This document shows, in pieces, positions 61,570 through 64,000 of a stretch of DNA of 64,000 bases. Within the stretch, counting starts at the first letter, position 1. Every line of letters starts with the position of its first letter. A program made the position numbers and the translations under genes. This DNA is from Prorocentrum cordatum (Eukaryota > Sar > Dinophyceae > Prorocentrales > Prorocentraceae). The stretch covers positions 137,501 to 201,500 of the forward strand of contig CAUYUJ010012136.1 of the NCBI GenBank assembly GCA_963575745.1, written 5' to 3'. The notes beneath the pieces are model-generated. The model did not search any database, was not told where the DNA came from, and saw only the letters and a program-made list of their open reading frames with translations.

Positions 61570-64000
61570 AGCATCTCGACGACCAGGATCTCAAGATGTT
61601 CTACGAGAGCCACGACAAGGTCCTGGACGAGATCTACCAGACCATCGCCGAGGACCTGACGGAGCTCGGCAGGCCCTACCGCATCGACCTGATGGAGGTG
61701 TGCTGTCCGGAGGACTCGAGCCTCAGCAAGGCCGTGCAGGACCAGGGAGGCAAAGTGTTCAGGTGCGGCCTCTTCAATGGGATCGACATGGGAACGGCAA
61801 CCAGGCTTCGACGCGCGCTTCACCTTCTCCGACGACTCCGACCGCGCCGCTTGGTTCTCAGCCCGCCATGCACAGCAGACTGCCCGATCCAGAATCTCAA
61901 CCAGAAGACAGCTCAGCAGAAGGCCACGTATCTGGCGAAGGTGCGCAAGGCCCGACGGATCCAGCGGAACTGCAAGAGCCTCTGGGAAGACTCGAAGAAG
62001 ATTCACGACTGCCACACCGAGCTCGAACAGCCAGCCTCCAGCCGAAGCTGGACCAGGTCGCCCTCGATCAAGGCGATGCGCGACCAGATGCACGAGACGA
62101 TCATCCATGGCTGTGCGCATGGACTTCGCGAAGCTCGTTCCGGCCTGCTGATGAGGAAGGCATGGCGCATATGCTCGACAGACCCGGAGTTCGGCGCTAA
62201 GCTCGGCAGGACGTGCTCCAACCGCCCTGGCAGGGGCGACAACCACACACACCGCCCCATCGAGGACGGACAGGTGGTGGCCCAGACGGCCTTTTACCCA
62301 CCAGCACTGTGTAAGGCCTGGGCAAAGCATATCCTGAAGACGAACACCAGCGCGAGGTACGGCAAGGAGATCTTCACCAGCTTGGAACAGATCCCAGAGG
62401 ACGCTGAAGAGGAGATGGAGGAGGCCCTCGACGAGGACCTCTTGCAGGATAACCCCGAGGCCATGGACGACGAGTCGGTCATGAAGGGCCTGGGCATCTC
62501 CGAGACACCGACCAAGAAGGAGGAGCTGGAGATAGAGCAACGGCTGACGCGGCTCCACCGCAACCTCGGCCACCCGAGCAACAAGACGCTGTACAAGATC
62601 CTCAAGGCATCGGGAGCACCTCTCCAGGTCCTACGAGCAGCTCTTCGCCTCCAGTGTCACGCATGCCATGCGGGACAACTACCAAAAGCCGTCAGGGTCG
62701 CCTCGGGCATCGAGTTGCCAGGCGTCCTAGAGGTGCTGGCCTCCGACGGGCTCGAGTGGCTCTCGCCGAAGCAGGACTCCTTCCTGATGACGTTGAACAT
62801 CGACGAGGGATCCGGGCTCACCAGTGTCACCTATCATGGACAGAAGGGAGAGCGCAATGGCAACATATCGACTCAGGAGGTGATTTCAACATGGAATGAC
62901 TGGTGCGGACATTACCGCCGCCCCAGCCTTCTCCGTCTGGACCCCGAAGGTTGTCATCGTTCACAAGCAGTGGCCAGGTGGTGTTCGGACCGCGGCATCG
63001 AGCTGTGGATTGCCCCGGGCGAGGCCCACTGGCTGATGGGCAAGGTCGAGAGGCGCATCCAGCTTTTCAAGCGACTGATGACGAAGCTGGCAACGCTGGA
63101 CCCCGACTGCCCGGTCGAGGAGTTGGTGTCCTGGGCCGTGAGCGCGATCAACAGCATGGACAAGGTCGGCAACCACTCCCCGTTCGAGCACGTGATGGGC
63201 GTCTCTGGGATGCCGGCCTCGAGCAACCCGTTCGCCATCATTGACGGGGACACCGGGGAGACTCAGGAGCAGAGGCGCCTCCTCGCGCGCAAAAGCTTCC
63301 TGGAAGTAGAGTATGCTGAGCGTCGTCGACACGCCGAACAGGCCCGCAACCGGGTCTATCAGACCTGGAATCCGGGGGACCTCGTCTACTTCTGGCGCAA
63401 AGGGAAAGGCCTTGACCCTCGCCCTGGGAAGAAGGGCGGATGGTACGGCCCTGCTCGTGTCCTTGCTCAGGAAAAACGACACGTGGACGGGCGCGCCCGT
63501 CCTGCCTCGGTCATCTGGATCTCCCACGGGAGCGTGCTCATCAGGTGCGCCCCGGAGCAGCTGCGCGTCGCCTCGGAGGCAGAGAAGATGATCGTCGAAT
63601 TGCAGCGGCAGAGCAACCTTGGCAAGACCATGACGGAGATCTTGGAGACAGCCAAGGGCGGTACCTATGAAGACCTTCTCGGACAAAATCCTCCAGACCT
63701 CCGAGAATACGAGCCTCCACCGCAGCCGACGATGGCGATCCCCGCGACCGAGGGCCAGACTCTCGAGAACAACAGCGAGGCGGGACTCCCCTCAGGCGCC
63801 GACAACGACACACCCGGCGCTCCTGATTCCTCCAGGCCACCAACACCAAGCTCAGCGACGCAACCTGAAGTGGAACCGAGTGAACCAGATGTCCGACGGT
63901 CCCGGTCACCACCGGCTCGTGCAGCTGACCGGTCAGCAGCCCCATCACGAACGCCAGGGAAAGCATCTACCTCAGCGGCAGTCAGGACGGAGTCTCGAAC
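61569..64000 (+). CDS. Copia-like pol: methyltransferase-like domain and integrase (partial)
   Basis: Uninterrupted from 61569 to the window end (about 810 codons; no stop or true start). An opening helical stretch (HLDDQDLKMFYESHDKVLDE) precedes a domain with DLMEVCC (61686-61706), then GIDM, and RRLVLSPPCTADCPIQN with SPPC at 61860-61871, reminiscent of cytosine-5 methyltransferase motifs I and IV. It continues with HGCAHGL and QTAFYPPALC. The integrase follows: HHCC finger (His 62556 and 62571, Cys 62655 and 62664) and catalytic Asp at 62745, Asp at 62940 and Glu at 63048, the last two separated by 35 residues (DD35E), with GKVERR. A Pro/Ser-rich linker runs to the edge. Reverse transcriptase and RNase H would lie beyond. 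Integrase before RT is the Ty1/copia order. Confidence 0.85.

Noticed and set aside
61302-62573. 423-codon minus-strand ORF
   Set aside because: It is antisense to the pol frame that carries the HHCC finger and part of the integrase, and its own translation has no motif.

Overview
The window looks like nuclear DNA of a dinoflagellate. It is strongly GC-rich and repeat-dense, and its coding elements are LINE and Ty1/copia-like retroelements whose domain order I associate with dinoflagellate genomes. No bacterial gene structure is present (no operons, ribosome binding sites, tRNA or rRNA). The genus cannot be fixed from the sequence; Prorocentrum, Polarella or a Symbiodiniaceae species are guesses. 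Species-level attribution and all family names rest on motif recognition, without any database search.

Layout. 1-1.3 kb: CTTGG/CCAAG phased arrays. 1.3-6.3 kb: mostly gene-free sequence with an 84-bp tandem repeat, a Tc1/mariner-type MITE, a second MITE with a target-site duplication and a neighbouring empty-site paralogue, and a foldback element. 6.3-12.5 kb: a very large inverted satellite (GTGTCCCGT / GATCGATAGT units; arms near 7.06-7.83 and 10.72-11.64 kb) and 18-bp GGTGTACACAGGC arrays. 13.2-17 kb: an 1100-bp-spaced duplication, a GAT-rich tract and a 73-bp satellite. 17.6-20.3 kb: GGTTCG tracts flanking a 1.1-kb GGTCGCGACGGGG satellite. 20.3-30.4 kb: further arrays, MITEs and a composite higher-order repeat. 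30.4-37.5 kb: degraded GC-rich coding fragments, including remains of a LINE RNase H. 38.6-43.1 kb (minus strand): LINE-1, with ORF1, an endonuclease-RT ORF2 in the same frame after one UGA, and a frameshifted RNase H region. 43.5-49.8 kb (plus strand): LINE-2, with a long intact endonuclease-RT ORF and a separate RNase H ORF. 52-57 kb: an ankyrin-repeat exon fragment, a mobile-element protein fragment, a membrane-segment ORF and a LINE-like 5' region. 57.3-58.3 kb: a third phased array. 58.7-64 kb: the 5' half of a copia-like element (candidate primer binding site, gag with zinc knuckle and protease, a Cys-rich tandem segment, then a long open frame with a methyltransferase-like domain, HHCC finger and DD35E integrase) that runs off the window end.

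How it fits together. Nearly everything with a recognisable function is retrotransposition machinery: nucleic-acid-binding ORF1, target-nicking endonuclease, reverse transcriptase, RNase H, gag, protease and integrase. The small inverted-repeat elements have no protein of their own and would depend on transposases encoded elsewhere. No confident host housekeeping gene was found. The strongest candidates for something new are the methyltransferase-like and duplicated Cys-rich domains of the copia element, the roughly 10.5-bp phasing of CTTGG in three separate arrays, and the RNase H organisation of LINE-1.
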